A stretch of 64,000 bases of DNA from Streptomyces sp. NBC_01216 (GCF_035994945.1 NZ_CP108677.1:248001-312000), one strand, 5' to 3'. Positions 16,630-24,550 are shown, numbered from the stretch's first letter. Made by a program: numbers and translations. Notes: generated from the sequence alone by a model not told the origin.

Positions 16630-16712
16630 CCAGGGGGGTACTCCCCTCCCTCCGGCCGACAGATCGGCAGGGAGGCCGCAGTAGAAGTCGATACGGGTGC
16701 GGTAGACGGGCT

Positions 16713-17006
16713 GGAGACGGAGCAGTGGTAGCGCCCGGCATCCAGCTCGCGGGCCCAGATCTGGGCGGGAGGCAGTTCGGCGTACTCGCCCGAGTTCATC
16801 AGCTCCAGCACCGCCGCCCGCTCCGCGGGCGTGAGGGCCGAGGGCTGGACCTGCGGTTTCCTGGGCCTTCGCTCCGGTGGGGGCCGCAGCCGGCGGTAGT
16901 GGGTGGCCCTGGAGCGGCCGGTCAGCCGGCAGGCCGCCGTGATGCCCAGCTCGCCCTCGACGCCGGCGAACGCGTCGTCGGTGACCGGGTCGGCGGCAGC
17001 CCTCAG
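16713..17006 (-). pseudogene. truncated OrfB of an IS3-family transposase
   Basis: About 98 residues (from GLRAAADPVTDDAFAGVEGEL to ELPPAQIWARELDAGRYHCSVS) match the start of an IS3 OrfB, the part before the DDE catalytic core (HTH_21-like segment and AAVLELMNSGEYAELPPAQIWA). After CSVS the homology stops at about 16713, where the sequence changes to unrelated DNA, so the catalytic domain is lost. It follows orfA with the usual overlap. The deletion probably also removed whatever followed the HNH gene in the element. Confidence 0.8.
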
Positions 17007-17386
17007 TCCGCGCCCTCGGAGATCATTTCCAAGAGCGCGGAAGCTTTTCCCATAACCTCCAGCGCGGCCTTGTTCCGGGCCAGCTCCCTCTCCAGCCGTT
17101 CCACCTGGCGGCGCAGTTTCTCGTTCTCCGCCTCGGCAGCCGGCTTCTTCGGCCTCGCCGGACTGGTCCGCTGGTCGACCAGCTTCTCCAGGGCCCCGGC
17201 ATCCCGCGCGGCCCGCCACTCCGTGACGTGCGAGTGGTACAGGCGCTCGCGGCGCAGGACCGCACCCTTCTCACTCTTGGGCGCGGCGTCGTACTCGGCC
17301 ACGATCCGCAGCTTGTACTCGGGACTGAACGTGCGGCGCTTCGGCCGGGGAGCCGGGTCGGATCCGGCGGGCTTGGTGCTGTTCAT
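17003..17386 (-). CDS. IS3-family transposase OrfA
   Basis: A 127-residue protein with the OrfA pattern: FSPEYKLRIVAEYDAAPKSEKGAVLRRERLYHSHVTEWR (helix-turn-helix, residues about 20-58) followed by a leucine-zipper coiled coil AENEKLRRQVERLERELARNKAALEVM. OrfA binds the IS ends, but the OrfB partner is truncated so the IS cannot move by itself. The right end of the IS is likely near 17430 (TGTCTCACCC...), where it cuts into the methyltransferase gene. Confidence 0.85.
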   Translation of the reverse strand: MNSTKPAGSDPAPRPKRRTFSPEYKLRIVAEYDAAPKSEKGAVLRRERLYHSHVTEWRAARDAGALEKLVDQRTSPARPKKPAAEAENEKLRRQVERLERELARNKAALEVMGKASALLEMISEGAD

Positions 17387-17406
17387 GAGGGGGTGGCTCT
17401 CCCGTC

Positions 17407-18603
17407 GTGCCCTCTCAGGCTAACCCGACAAATCAGGATGTCTCACCCAAGGCTGACAGAGAGGGGTCCGCCTTCGTCCCCGAGCGCGTCTTTCTGGGTG
17501 AGGGCCCGGAGCCGTACAACCGGGCGGACGCTCCGGAAACGTGGCTTCGCGCGGTCTACGCCGACGATTCCGTCGTGACGCAGATCAACGACGGCAAGGA
17601 CCCCGGCGACGGCGAGCGGTGGGCGTCATCGTCCGCGAGCGCCCCGAGCATCGTGTTCCGGATGCTGCACATGCTCGACGTTCACGAGGGACACCGGGTC
17701 CTGGAGATCGGCACCGGAACCGGGTGGAACGCGGGTCTCCTGGCCCATGTCGCCGGCCCGGGGAACGTGACGACCATGGAAGTCGACCCCGTGTTGGCCG
17801 GGGAAGCCGGGGAGCGTCTGCGGAAGGAGGGGGTCACCGCTGCTGTGGTGACCAGGGACGGGGCCGAGGGGTACCCGGACAACGCGCCGTATGACCGGCT
17901 CGTGGCGACGTGCTCCGTAAGGTCCGTCCCGCGTCCGTGGGTCGACCAGGTGAAGCCCGGGGGCGTCATCCTCACCCCGTGGGAAAGTCCGTGGGTCTGC
18001 TACGGGCTGCTCCGCATGACCGTGGACGAGACCGGAAGCGCGTCGGGCCCTTTCTCGCCGCACTCCGCGTTCATGCTCATGAGGAACCAGCGCACAGACC
18101 TGCGGATCTTCCGCGATGTGGTGCGTGACGACCACCAGCCCGACGAGTCGACCACCACCCTGCCGCCATGGCGGGTGGCCGGTGACGACCTGGCCGCGCA
18201 GTTCGCCATGGGGCTACAGCTCCGTGACGTGTGGTGGACGTGGCACGACAACCCCGACGTGGAAGGAGTGGCGTCCAGGCTGTGGGTCGCGACGACCGAC
18301 GCCACTTCGTGGGCAGCCGTGGACTGGGACGGGAAGTCGGACGACCGATTCACGGTGTGGCAGCACGGCCCGCGTCGGCTTTGGAACGAAGTGGAAGCCG
18401 CTTACGCCTGGTGGGTGCTGCACGACCGTCCCGGACCCGAGCGGTTCGGCCTGACCGTGAGCGCCACGGGAGAGTCCGCGTGGCTGGACCGCCGATCAGC
18501 CCGTTCCCGCGACCGGCTGACCCGCAAGACCGCCCCGCCTGTGCGCCGTACCCCGTGGCGTACGGGCGGGGTTTCCCTGTGCCCGGACACACCCTGTGGC
18601 TAG
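17407..18603 (+). CDS. PIMT-like SAM-dependent methyltransferase, N-terminus probably truncated
   Basis: A 398-residue frame of the protein-L-isoaspartate methyltransferase-like group found in Streptomyces. The family core is intact: FVPERVFLGEGPEPYNRADAPETWLRAVYADDSVVTQINDG, motif I VLEIGTGTGWNAGLLAHVAG near residue 97, the acidic motif VTTMEVDP, and VKPGGVILTPWESPWVCYG. The usual 30-40 residues before AFVPERV are missing; the frame starts in IS3-derived DNA, so the IS seems to have replaced them. No ribosome binding site is clear, and it may be inactive. Its stop codon is 12 bp from the right recombination core. Confidence 0.75.
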   Translation: MPSQANPTNQDVSPKADREGSAFVPERVFLGEGPEPYNRADAPETWLRAVYADDSVVTQINDGKDPGDGERWASSSASAPSIVFRMLHMLDVHEGHRVLEIGTGTGWNAGLLAHVAGPGNVTTMEVDPVLAGEAGERLRKEGVTAAVVTRDGAEGYPDNAPYDRLVATCSVRSVPRPWVDQVKPGGVILTPWESPWVCYGLLRMTVDETGSASGPFSPHSAFMLMRNQRTDLRIFRDVVRDDHQPDESTTTLPPWRVAGDDLAAQFAMGLQLRDVWWTWHDNPDVEGVASRLWVATTDATSWAAVDWDGKSDDRFTVWQHGPRRLWNEVEAAYAWWVLHDRPGPERFGLTVSATGESAWLDRRSARSRDRLTRKTAPPVRRTPWRTGGVSLCPDTPCG

Positions 18604-18614
18604 AGTGTGTGTTT

Positions 18615-18618
18615 GGAG
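18615..18618. other. right recombination core (GGAG) of the integrated element
   Basis: Element DNA ends ...TAGAGTGTGTGTTTGGAG and host DNA continues GGTGTTCCTGACGACC, which codes (minus strand) for ALVVRNTL of the oxygenase. Only GGAG is shared with the left junction. The GTGTGTGTTT next to it and CGCCCGCAAAACG at the left end would be the two attP arms. Confidence 0.7.
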
Positions 18619-19365
18619 GGTGTTCCTGACGACCAGCGCGTTGATGTGCCGACGCACCGTTCCGGCGTTCCGCAGGTGGTTGCGGGTCTCGTCGCGGGCG
18701 AACTTCATGTGGCGCGATTCCTCGACGACATGGATGTTGTTGATGGTGCGTACGAAGGGTGCCACCCGTTCGTCCCGCATCCAGTCGCGCTGCATGACGT
18801 CGAGGACTTCCTCGGCGACCAGGATCGACGCGTACGCGGACTCTCCGAAGGCGAGCGTCTTGAAGACACGACCGAGTTCGACCACGGCCCGGCGAGGCCG
18901 GTAGGCCGGAGCGCCCAGCTTGGCGGCGCCGCGCGCGAACATCACGGAGTGGCGGCACTCGTCGGCGATCTCGGTGAGCGCCCACTGGAACCGGGGCTGG
19001 GTCGGGTCCTTGCCGTAGATGTCCCGCAGCACCATCTGCTGGAGGATCATCTCGAACCAGATGCCGGTGCTGGCCACCGAGGCGGCTTCCTGCCGGGTGA
19101 GTTCCCTGCGCTGGGGCTCGGTCAGTTCGCTCCAGTAGGCCGTGCCGTAAAGGGTGCTCCACTCGGGGCTGGCGCCGTGGAAGTCCTTGTCGAGTGGGGT
19201 GTCCCAGTCCACTTCGGTGACCGGATCGTAGGACAGTCTGGCTGCCGAGTCGAGCAGTCGGCGGGCGACCTCGTGTTCGGCGGGCCTGTCGTGTTCCCGG
19301 CCCGGGGAGGAGTCCTGGCTCTGTTCCTGATCCCGGCTCTCCGGCCGAACGGTGCCGCCTGTCAT
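18619..19365 (-). pseudogene. N-terminal fragment of AurF-like diiron oxygenase, interrupted by the element
   Basis: About 249 residues from MTGGTVRPES to VVRNTL; in the present state the frame continues into the element and stops at 18496. The diiron ligands are in this part: EIADECRHSVMF (E..ExxH type), AEEVLD, and HVVEESRHMKFARDE (EExRH). The family (p-aminobenzoate N-oxygenase AurF-like, PF11583) oxidises amines or other small substrates with two electrons from a reductase. AAGGAG lies seven bases before the ATG. Joined to 12257-12480 it makes a normal-length protein of about 324 residues. Confidence 0.88.
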
Positions 19366-19401
19366 GCTGCGGCTCCTTGAATCGAGGGATCGACCCGTCG
19401 G

Positions 19402-19450
19402 CTTGTTAGGCGTCACGTCTAGCAAGCTGTTAGACGGAACGTATAACAAG
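19402..19450. promoter_or_regulatory. two adjoining 25-bp palindromes upstream of the split oxygenase gene
   Basis: Dyads at 19402-19426 (10 of 12 half-site positions match; half-site CTTGTTAGGCGT) and 19426-19450 (8 of 12; half-site CTTGTTATACGT read inward) share one base, and their centres are 24 bp apart. They lie 37-85 bp upstream of the start codon at 19365. Size and spacing fit a TetR-type repressor binding as two dimers. No regulator gene is adjacent, so the binder is unidentified. Confidence 0.7.
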
Positions 19451-19587
19451 AGCCTCGGATGGGCCTACCCCCCGGTAGGAATTCGTGGCGGCAGTCCGCC
19501 GGAGGCGCCCGCCGGGTCTCGACTTGCGTCCCGCCGCACACACGCGAGGCTGGGACCGACAGCCCGCGTACCTCGCAGGGAGAAACG

Positions 19588-19905
19588 ATGCAGGATCTCG
19601 CAGCCCTCGCCGACGAGCACCTGGCCAAGGCGCGCGCCGACGCACACGGCCGCAGCGCCCATGTGGTGGTCCACGACGGCGTGCTCCGGCAGAGCGTCAT
19701 CGCGCTGGTGTCCGGGACCGCACTCGACGAGCACAACGCGCCGCCCGCCGCGAGTCTCCAGGTGCTGCGGGGGCGGGTGAAGGTGACAGCCGGCGCACGG
19801 TCCGAGGAGCTGTCGGCCGGGGAACTGCGCATGATCCCCAAGGAACGGCACGGACTGGCCGCGCTGGAGGACGCGGTCGTCCTGCTCACCGCGGTCAACG
19901 ACTGA
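19588..19905 (+). CDS. small cupin-fold protein
   Basis: A 105-residue single-domain cupin starting MQDLAALADEHLAKARADAHGRSAHVVVHDGV, with the beta-barrel pattern ALVSGTALDEHNAPPAASLQVLRGRVKVTAGARSEELSAGELRMIPKERHGLAALEDAVVLLTAV. The His/Glu ligands are partly replaced, so metal binding is uncertain. Short cupins of this type are often misnamed LuxR regulators. AGGGAG lies upstream of the ATG at 19588. It is divergent from the oxygenase gene and 137 bp from the operators, so it could share their control. Confidence 0.8.
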   Translation: MQDLAALADEHLAKARADAHGRSAHVVVHDGVLRQSVIALVSGTALDEHNAPPAASLQVLRGRVKVTAGARSEELSAGELRMIPKERHGLAALEDAVVLLTAVND

Positions 19906-19967
19906 CGCCACCCCGGCCGGGGTGATCCGACGCGGCGGCAGGCCGCCGCGCCCGGAGCCGCCGGCCC

Positions 19968-20483
19968 TCAGAGCGTCTTGTGCAGATCCAGGGCGTAGTG
20001 CTCGATGGCCGCCCGGTACCGGCGCACCGAGGCGTCCTCGCTCGTGGCCGCGAGCAGACGGAGCAGCAGTCGCGCGGACGCGTGGTGCTCCCCGGTGTTG
20101 AACAGGGCCATGGCCAGGAACGCCCGCAGCGCCCCGTCGTCGGGGAACTCCTCGGCCCCTCGCCGGAGGATGCCGACGGCGTCCTCGTAGCGGCCCAGGA
20201 TCCGGTAGGTGCTGCCGAGGCCCAGCAGCGCGCCGCGACGGTCCTCCTCGGTCAGTTCCGTGCCGCTCGCGCGGAGCGCCCGCTCATAGAAGGCGACGGC
20301 TTCGGCCTCCAGACCGAGGACGTCGTGCGCCCAGGCGGTCTGGTACGCCACCTCGGCGTCCTCGGGGTGGCGCGCGGCGAGGGCGAGCAGACGGACCCGG
20401 GCCTCTTCCCGGTCGCCCCGCTCGCGCAGACAAACCGCTTCGGCCAGCAGGGCGTCCCGTTCACCGCTCGCGTGCTCGCTCAT
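19968..20483 (-). CDS. tetratricopeptide-repeat protein
   Basis: A 171-residue cytoplasmic protein made of about four TPR-like helical pairs (for example AEAVCLRERGDREEARVRLLALAARHPEDAEVAYQTAWAHDVLGLEAEAVAFYERAL and LGLGSTYRILGRYEDAVGILRRGAEEFPDDGALRAFLAMALFNTG). It is expected to bind other proteins; no enzyme domain is present. The start MSEHASGERD at 20483 has GAGG upstream; the longer frame is not conserved. This short TPR protein is common in Streptomyces. Confidence 0.85.
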   Translation of the reverse strand: MSEHASGERDALLAEAVCLRERGDREEARVRLLALAARHPEDAEVAYQTAWAHDVLGLEAEAVAFYERALRASGTELTEEDRRGALLGLGSTYRILGRYEDAVGILRRGAEEFPDDGALRAFLAMALFNTGEHHASARLLLRLLAATSEDASVRRYRAAIEHYALDLHKTL

Positions 20484-20648
20484 CTCCCCATCCTCGCAGG
20501 CCGGTGCGGCGGGCCGGGACGGAGGGGCGCCCGTGGCACGGTCCGTCCGTCGGTTCGGCACCCCGAGCGCGCCCGGCGACCCTCCCGCGTGGCGATTCCC
20601 GTGCCGGATGCGCGGGCCCGCCCGCCTCGAAGCGGCCGGATCGCCGGG

Positions 20649-20898
20649 TCAGGGACGCGTGAGGACCAGGTACCGCCGAGTCGCCCGGGTCATCGCGACG
20701 TAGCGGTCGACCGCCTCCATGCCCCCTCCCGGAATCCTGCGGGTCGACGAGGACGACCAGGTCGAACTCGAGCCCCTTCGACAGCTCCGGTGTCCGCGAC
20801 CGGACGCGGGACGTCGCGCGGGACGTCGCGCGGAACGCGGGGTCGCCGATGACGCAGGCGCCCCCGTCGGCGTGCGTGGTGAGCCAGGCGTCGAGCAC
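20649..20898 (-). pseudogene. C-terminal remnant of a UvrD/HelD-type DNA helicase, frameshifted
   Basis: The minus strand encodes GGACVIGDPAFRAT, then RTPELSKGLEFDLVVLVDP (helicase motif V region), and in the next frame MEAVDRYVAMTRATRRYLVLTRP (motif VI) ending at 20649. The join near 20725-20735 needs a frameshift, and everything before motif V is missing. A 12-bp tandem duplication GGGACGTCGCGC is present at about 20813-20836. The piece is a relic between two intact genes. Confidence 0.75.
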
Positions 20899-20949
20899 GG
20901 CGTCCCGTCGGCGCGGGGCTCCGGGACCGCGGCGGTCCGGTCGCCGGTG

Positions 20950-21435
20950 TCAGCGCGGCGGCTCGGGCAGTTCCTCGCCCGTCTCCAGCAGGGATTTGAG
21001 GCTGGAGAGGAGAGCCGGCCAGCCCTCGCCGATCATCTCGCGCATCACGCCGTCGGGCTCCAGGTCGTCGTGGGTGACGACGAGGCGGACCATCTCACCG
21101 GACGGTTCGATCTCGAAGGTCACCTTGGAGCGGCGTTCGTCGGCGAGCCGGGAGTATGCCTCGTCGCCGAGGCCGACCGCCTCCGCCCACTCGTGGGTGA
21201 AGGTGTGCCAGGTGTAGGCGAGCAGGCGGCCGGGCCGGGCGGCGAGCACGACCTGGGCCGGGTCGCTGGTCCGCCGTCCGTCCTGCTCCCAGACCATCGG
21301 TGATCCGGCCGTCCACGTCGTCTCGAACGCCACCCCCCAGTAGCGACGGGTGAAGGCGGCGTCGGTCAGGGCCTGCCAGAGCTCGTCCGGGGTAGTGCGG
21401 ATGTACGTGGTGTAGACGAACGCGTTGCTGTCCAT
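20950..21435 (-). CDS. SRPBCC (AHSA1-like) domain protein
   Basis: A 161-residue START-like domain protein: YTTYIRTTPDELWQALTDAAFTRRYWG at the start, then TTWTAGSPMVWEQDGRR, VVLAARPGRLLAYTWHTF, KVTFEIEPSGEMVRLVVTHDDLEPDG and the C-terminal helix EMIGEGWPALLSSLKSLLETG. The fold makes a hydrophobic pocket; family members bind lipids or act with an ArsR repressor. GGGAG lies about ten bases before the ATG at 21435. It is alone, with no ArsR partner in view. Confidence 0.87.
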   Translation of the reverse strand: MDSNAFVYTTYIRTTPDELWQALTDAAFTRRYWGVAFETTWTAGSPMVWEQDGRRTSDPAQVVLAARPGRLLAYTWHTFTHEWAEAVGLGDEAYSRLADERRSKVTFEIEPSGEMVRLVVTHDDLEPDGVMREMIGEGWPALLSSLKSLLETGEELPEPPR

Positions 21436-21710
21436 CGGGTCCCGCTCCCCTGTCGGCTCTCGTTCCGCCACGCCGCGCGGCGCGGCTGCCTTCCGGCTAT
21501 CTCCACGGTAGGCAGCCGGGTGCCGGCCCGCCACGCCGGCGCGGGCGGGTTCGTCGGCTCCGGCGGGCCGACCGCCGCGCGTGGCCCCGGCCGCGTACGA
21601 TCGGCGCGGCAGACGGATCACCCCGTGCATCCCCCCGGGCCTCCCCGTCCCGCCCTCGCACGTCGAATAGGTGCGGAAGAAGCTATTCAACAAACTGCTA
21701 GCGTGGCGGA

Positions 21711-22283
21711 ATGTCGCTCAAGCACGCCGTTCTCGCAGCTCTTCTGGAGGGCGAGGCATCCGGGTACGACCTGGCCAAGATCTTCGACGTGTCCGTGGCC
21801 AACTTCTGGGCGGCCACCCCGCAGCAGCTCTACCGGGAGCTGGACCGGCTCTCCGAGGCGGGTCTGATCACCGCCCGGGTCGTGCAGCAGGAACGACGTC
21901 CGAACAAGCGGATGTTCACACTCACCGAGGCGGGTCGGGACGACCTCGTCGCCTACACGGCCAAGGCGCCGCGCCCCACGGCGATCCGCGACGAGCTGAT
22001 GGTGCAGGTGCAGGCGTGCGACGCGGGTGACACCGAGGCGGTACTCGGCTTCGTCCGGGAGCGGATGGAGTGGGCGCGGGGGAAACTGGCGCGCTACGAC
22101 AGGCTGCGGGACTGGCTGCTCGACGGCCGGGACGAGGTCGCCTACCTGCGCGAGGCGGAGCGGATCGGACCGTATCTGACGCTCATGCGCGGCCGTTCAC
22201 TGGAGGAGGAGAACCTGCGCTGGGGCGAGCAGGTGCTGATGATCCTGGAGCAGCGCCAGGAGGCGGCGCGGCAGAAGGGCTGA
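21711..22283 (+). CDS. PadR-family transcriptional regulator
   Basis: A 190-residue regulator with the PadR winged helix at residues 1-90 (LKHAVLAALLEGEASGYDLAKIF, ATPQQLYRELDRLSEAGLI, QERRPNKRMFTLTEAGRDDL) and the C-terminal dimerising Vir_act_alpha_C-type helices. The upstream DNA carries GAATAG (21665-21670) and CTATTC (21683-21688), an inverted pair that could be its operator. No Shine-Dalgarno is clear. It probably represses itself; a target gene is not obvious nearby. Confidence 0.9.
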   Translation: MSLKHAVLAALLEGEASGYDLAKIFDVSVANFWAATPQQLYRELDRLSEAGLITARVVQQERRPNKRMFTLTEAGRDDLVAYTAKAPRPTAIRDELMVQVQACDAGDTEAVLGFVRERMEWARGKLARYDRLRDWLLDGRDEVAYLREAERIGPYLTLMRGRSLEEENLRWGEQVLMILEQRQEAARQKG

Positions 22284-22329
22284 CACCGCCGTCGACCGCC
22301 TCGGCGTTGGGGCACGCCCCCGTCCCCCT

Positions 22330-23289
22330 ATGCTCGGCGGCGTGACCGAGAGGGATTCCGAGGGCGCGCACGGCGACCGGACGGCGAGCGGGCCGCTGGA
22401 CCTGTCCTTGCTGCGGACCTTCCTCGCCGTCCATCGCTCCGGTTCCTTCACCGCCGCCGCGCGGCTGCTGAGCCTGTCCCAGCCGACCGTCACCGCCCAG
22501 ATCCGCGCGCTCGAACGAAGGCTGGAGCGGGAGCTGTTCGAGCGGCAGCCTCGGGGAGTCACCCCGACGCGGTTCGCCGACGGCCTGGCCGCACGGGTGG
22601 CGGAGCCGATCGACACGCTCGCCGCCGTCGCCGAATCCGGGCCGGGGGCACGGACGGTACCGCGGCCGGTCCACCTCGCGGGGCCGGCCGAGTTCCTCTG
22701 TGTGAGCGCCCTGCCCGCGCTCGCGCGGCTCGTCGAGGAGGGGGTCCGGCTCCAGGTGACCACGGGGCTCACCGACGAGCTTCTCGACGGGCTGCGCGCG
22801 GGGCACCACGATCTGGTGGTCTCGACGGTCCGGCCACGCGGGCGCACGCTGGCCGCCGTGCCCCTCGCGGACGAGGAGTTCGTGCTCGTCACCTCCCCCG
22901 ACCGGGCCCGGCGGATCGACCGGGGTGCGCTCGCCACGGACGGACCGGCCGCGCTGCACGGCGTGCCGATGGTGATGTACGCCGATGACCTGCCGATCGC
23001 CCGCCGGTACTGGCGTCATGTGTTCGGCCGGCGGCTGACCGGTGAGGCGTCCGTCACGGTGCCCGATCTGCGGGGTGTCCTGGCCGTGGTCGTGGCGGGA
23101 GCGGGCTTCAGCGTGTTGCCGCGCTACCTGTGCCGGGCGGAGCTCGACGCGGGCCGACTGGTCACCCTGCTCGAACCGGAGGACCCTCCGATCAACACGG
23201 CGTACCTGGTGCGGCGGCCCGGCGTTCCCGAGAACCCGCATGTCTCGCTGGTGGGCGACCGGTTGCTGGCCGCCGCGCAGCGCTGGTGA
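22330..23289 (+). CDS. LysR-family transcriptional regulator
   Basis: A 319-residue regulator (315 if GTG 22342 is the start). The N-terminal winged helix is DLSLLRTFLAVHRSGSFTAAARLLSLSQPTVTAQIRALERRLERELFERQPRGVTPT; the rest is a LysR substrate-binding domain (FLCVSALPALARLV, LPRYLCRAELDAGRLVTLLEP). It follows the PadR gene by 46 bp on the same strand, but its target and effector cannot be inferred. Neither candidate start has a strong ribosome binding site. Confidence 0.9.
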   Translation: MLGGVTERDSEGAHGDRTASGPLDLSLLRTFLAVHRSGSFTAAARLLSLSQPTVTAQIRALERRLERELFERQPRGVTPTRFADGLAARVAEPIDTLAAVAESGPGARTVPRPVHLAGPAEFLCVSALPALARLVEEGVRLQVTTGLTDELLDGLRAGHHDLVVSTVRPRGRTLAAVPLADEEFVLVTSPDRARRIDRGALATDGPAALHGVPMVMYADDLPIARRYWRHVFGRRLTGEASVTVPDLRGVLAVVVAGAGFSVLPRYLCRAELDAGRLVTLLEPEDPPINTAYLVRRPGVPENPHVSLVGDRLLAAAQRW

Positions 23290-23388
23290 CGCGTTTCCCT
23301 ACCCTGCGGTAACGTCGGCGGGGCCGACGGCCGGTGGGGCCGTCGGCGACACGGGGGCAGACGGATGCGCGGACGAGGGGCGGACCGG

Positions 23389-23844
23389 ATGAAGATCGGT
23401 GACATCGTCGAGGACTTCACTCTTCCGGATGAAACGGGGGCCTCGCGGTCCCTGTCCGGGCTGCTCGCGGAAGGACCCGTCGTGCTCTTCTTCTATCCGG
23501 CGGCCATGACTCCCGGCTGCACGGCCGAGGCGTGCCATTTCCGTGACCTCGCGGGCGAGTTCCGGGCCGTCGGCGCGAGCCCGGTCGGCATCAGCTCCGA
23601 TGACGTGGAGCGGCAGCGGGAGTTCGCCGGCCGCCACTCGCTCGGATACCCGCTGCTCTCCGACCCGAAGGGGGAGATCCGGGACCGGTTCGGCGTCACA
23701 CGCGGCTTCTCGTTCGCGCCGACGAAGCGGATCACCTTCGTCATCGACCAGGAGCGCAGGATCCTCGAGGTCGTCCGCAGCGAGTTGCGGATGAGTGCCC
23801 ACGCGGACCGCGCCCTGGCGGCGCTGCGCGCCCGCACCGCCTGA
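23389..23844 (+). CDS. peroxiredoxin (AhpC/TSA, BCP-like)
   Basis: A 151-residue thiol peroxidase that reduces hydrogen peroxide and organic hydroperoxides. The peroxidatic site is FFYPAAMTPGCTAEACHFRD (about residue 36-55), where Cys46 is peroxidatic and the Cys five residues later is the likely resolving residue of a BCP-type enzyme. The end KRITFVIDQERRILEVVRSEL fits the family. I prefer ATG 23389 (MKIGDIVEDFTLPD) over 23365 because conservation begins there. Confidence 0.92.
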   Translation: MKIGDIVEDFTLPDETGASRSLSGLLAEGPVVLFFYPAAMTPGCTAEACHFRDLAGEFRAVGASPVGISSDDVERQREFAGRHSLGYPLLSDPKGEIRDRFGVTRGFSFAPTKRITFVIDQERRILEVVRSELRMSAHADRALAALRARTA

Positions 23845-23999
23845 CAGAGCGGAAGGCCCGCCCTCCGGGACCACCCCGGCGGGCGCGGCCGCCACCTCGT
23901 GTGCACCGGCGTTCCCGACATGCGGGTGCTCGCTTGTTCAGTGACACTCGCTCCTATGGCGGGGCCGAGAGCGCCCCGCTGTGGGAACGGAGTACAGGA

Positions 24000-24395
24000 A
24001 TGGACGACTACCCCCTGCTCAACCTCTTCTGGACGATGCTCTGGTTCTTCCTCTGGATCATGTGGCTCTTCCTGCTGTTCAAGGTGATCACCGACATCTT
24101 CCGGGACCACGAACTGAACGGTTGGGCCAAGGCCGGCTGGCTGATCCTGTGCATCCTGCTCCCCTACCTCGGCGTCCTGATCTATGTGATCGCCCGAGGC
24201 AAGAGCATGACCCAGCGCGACGTGAAGCAGGCCAAGGAGAACGAGGCCGCCTTCCAGTCGTACATCCGCAAGACGGCGGGCGCGGACGGCGGCACGAGCC
24301 ACGCCGACGAACTGGCCCGGCTCGCGGACCTGAAGAACTCAGGTGCCATCACGGACGAGGAGTTCGAGAAGGCGAAGGCCAAAGTCCTGGCCTGA
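24000..24395 (+). CDS. SHOCT-domain membrane protein
   Basis: A 131-residue protein. Two transmembrane segments (NLFWTMLWFFLWIMWLFLLFKVI and GWLILCILLPYLGVLIYVIARG) form a phospholipase D N-terminal-like (PLDc_N) module. The C-terminal SHOCT domain is ADELARLADLKNSGAITDEEFEKAKAKVLA. GGAG lies before the ATG at 24000. SHOCT proteins are small membrane-associated oligomerising proteins of unknown function. Confidence 0.9.
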   Translation: MDDYPLLNLFWTMLWFFLWIMWLFLLFKVITDIFRDHELNGWAKAGWLILCILLPYLGVLIYVIARGKSMTQRDVKQAKENEAAFQSYIRKTAGADGGTSHADELARLADLKNSGAITDEEFEKAKAKVLA

Positions 24396-24512
24396 TCCAC
24401 GCCGACGGGCCGTCCCGCGCCCACCGGTCGCCGCGGGACGGCCCGTCGGCGTGGGCCGCCCGGCTCTCCGACCAGCGGCCGGTCCGGAGAACCGGGCGTT
24501 CGCACCCCCCTT

Positions 24513-24535
24513 AATCAGTATTGCCGATGCTTATT
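24513..24535 (-). promoter_or_regulatory. predicted NsrR operator upstream of nsrR
   Basis: Read on the minus strand the 23-bp site begins AATAAGCATCGGCAATACTG and keeps the conserved left half (AAnAAGCATC) of the Streptomyces coelicolor nsrR/hmpA2 sites as I recall them, with weaker agreement in the right half. It ends 16 bp before the nsrR start codon, consistent with autoregulation. Confidence 0.65.
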
Positions 24536-24550
24536 TGATACCGTCATGCC

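Larger units (their letters stand above)
12481..18618. mobile_element. 6.1 kb serine-recombinase integrative element (decayed prophage or satellite) in an oxygenase gene
   Basis: The boundaries come from the split oxygenase gene: a shared GGAG is at 12481-12484 and at 18615-18618, and joining the flanks across one copy restores the reading frame exactly. The integrase gene starts about 45 bp from the left core, as usual for large serine recombinases. Cargo, left to right: serine recombinase, repeat-rich non-coding DNA, a small hydrophilic protein, a tRNA-like relic, an HNH endonuclease, an EF-hand protein, a frameshifted phage-type HNH endonuclease, an IS3 remnant, and a truncated methyltransferase. 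No replication, transfer, capsid or terminase gene is seen, so it is either a remnant or depends on helper functions. Confidence 0.85.

Noticed and set aside
18533..18571. Hairpin CCCCGCC...GGCGGGG near the end of the methyltransferase
   Set aside because: It lies within the reading frame and has bulges; it may end transcription, but it was not strong enough to list as a terminator.
21665..21688. GAATAG/CTATTC pair before the PadR gene
   Set aside because: Kept only as a note on the PadR gene, because a six-base dyad with a 12-base spacer is weak evidence for an operator on its own.
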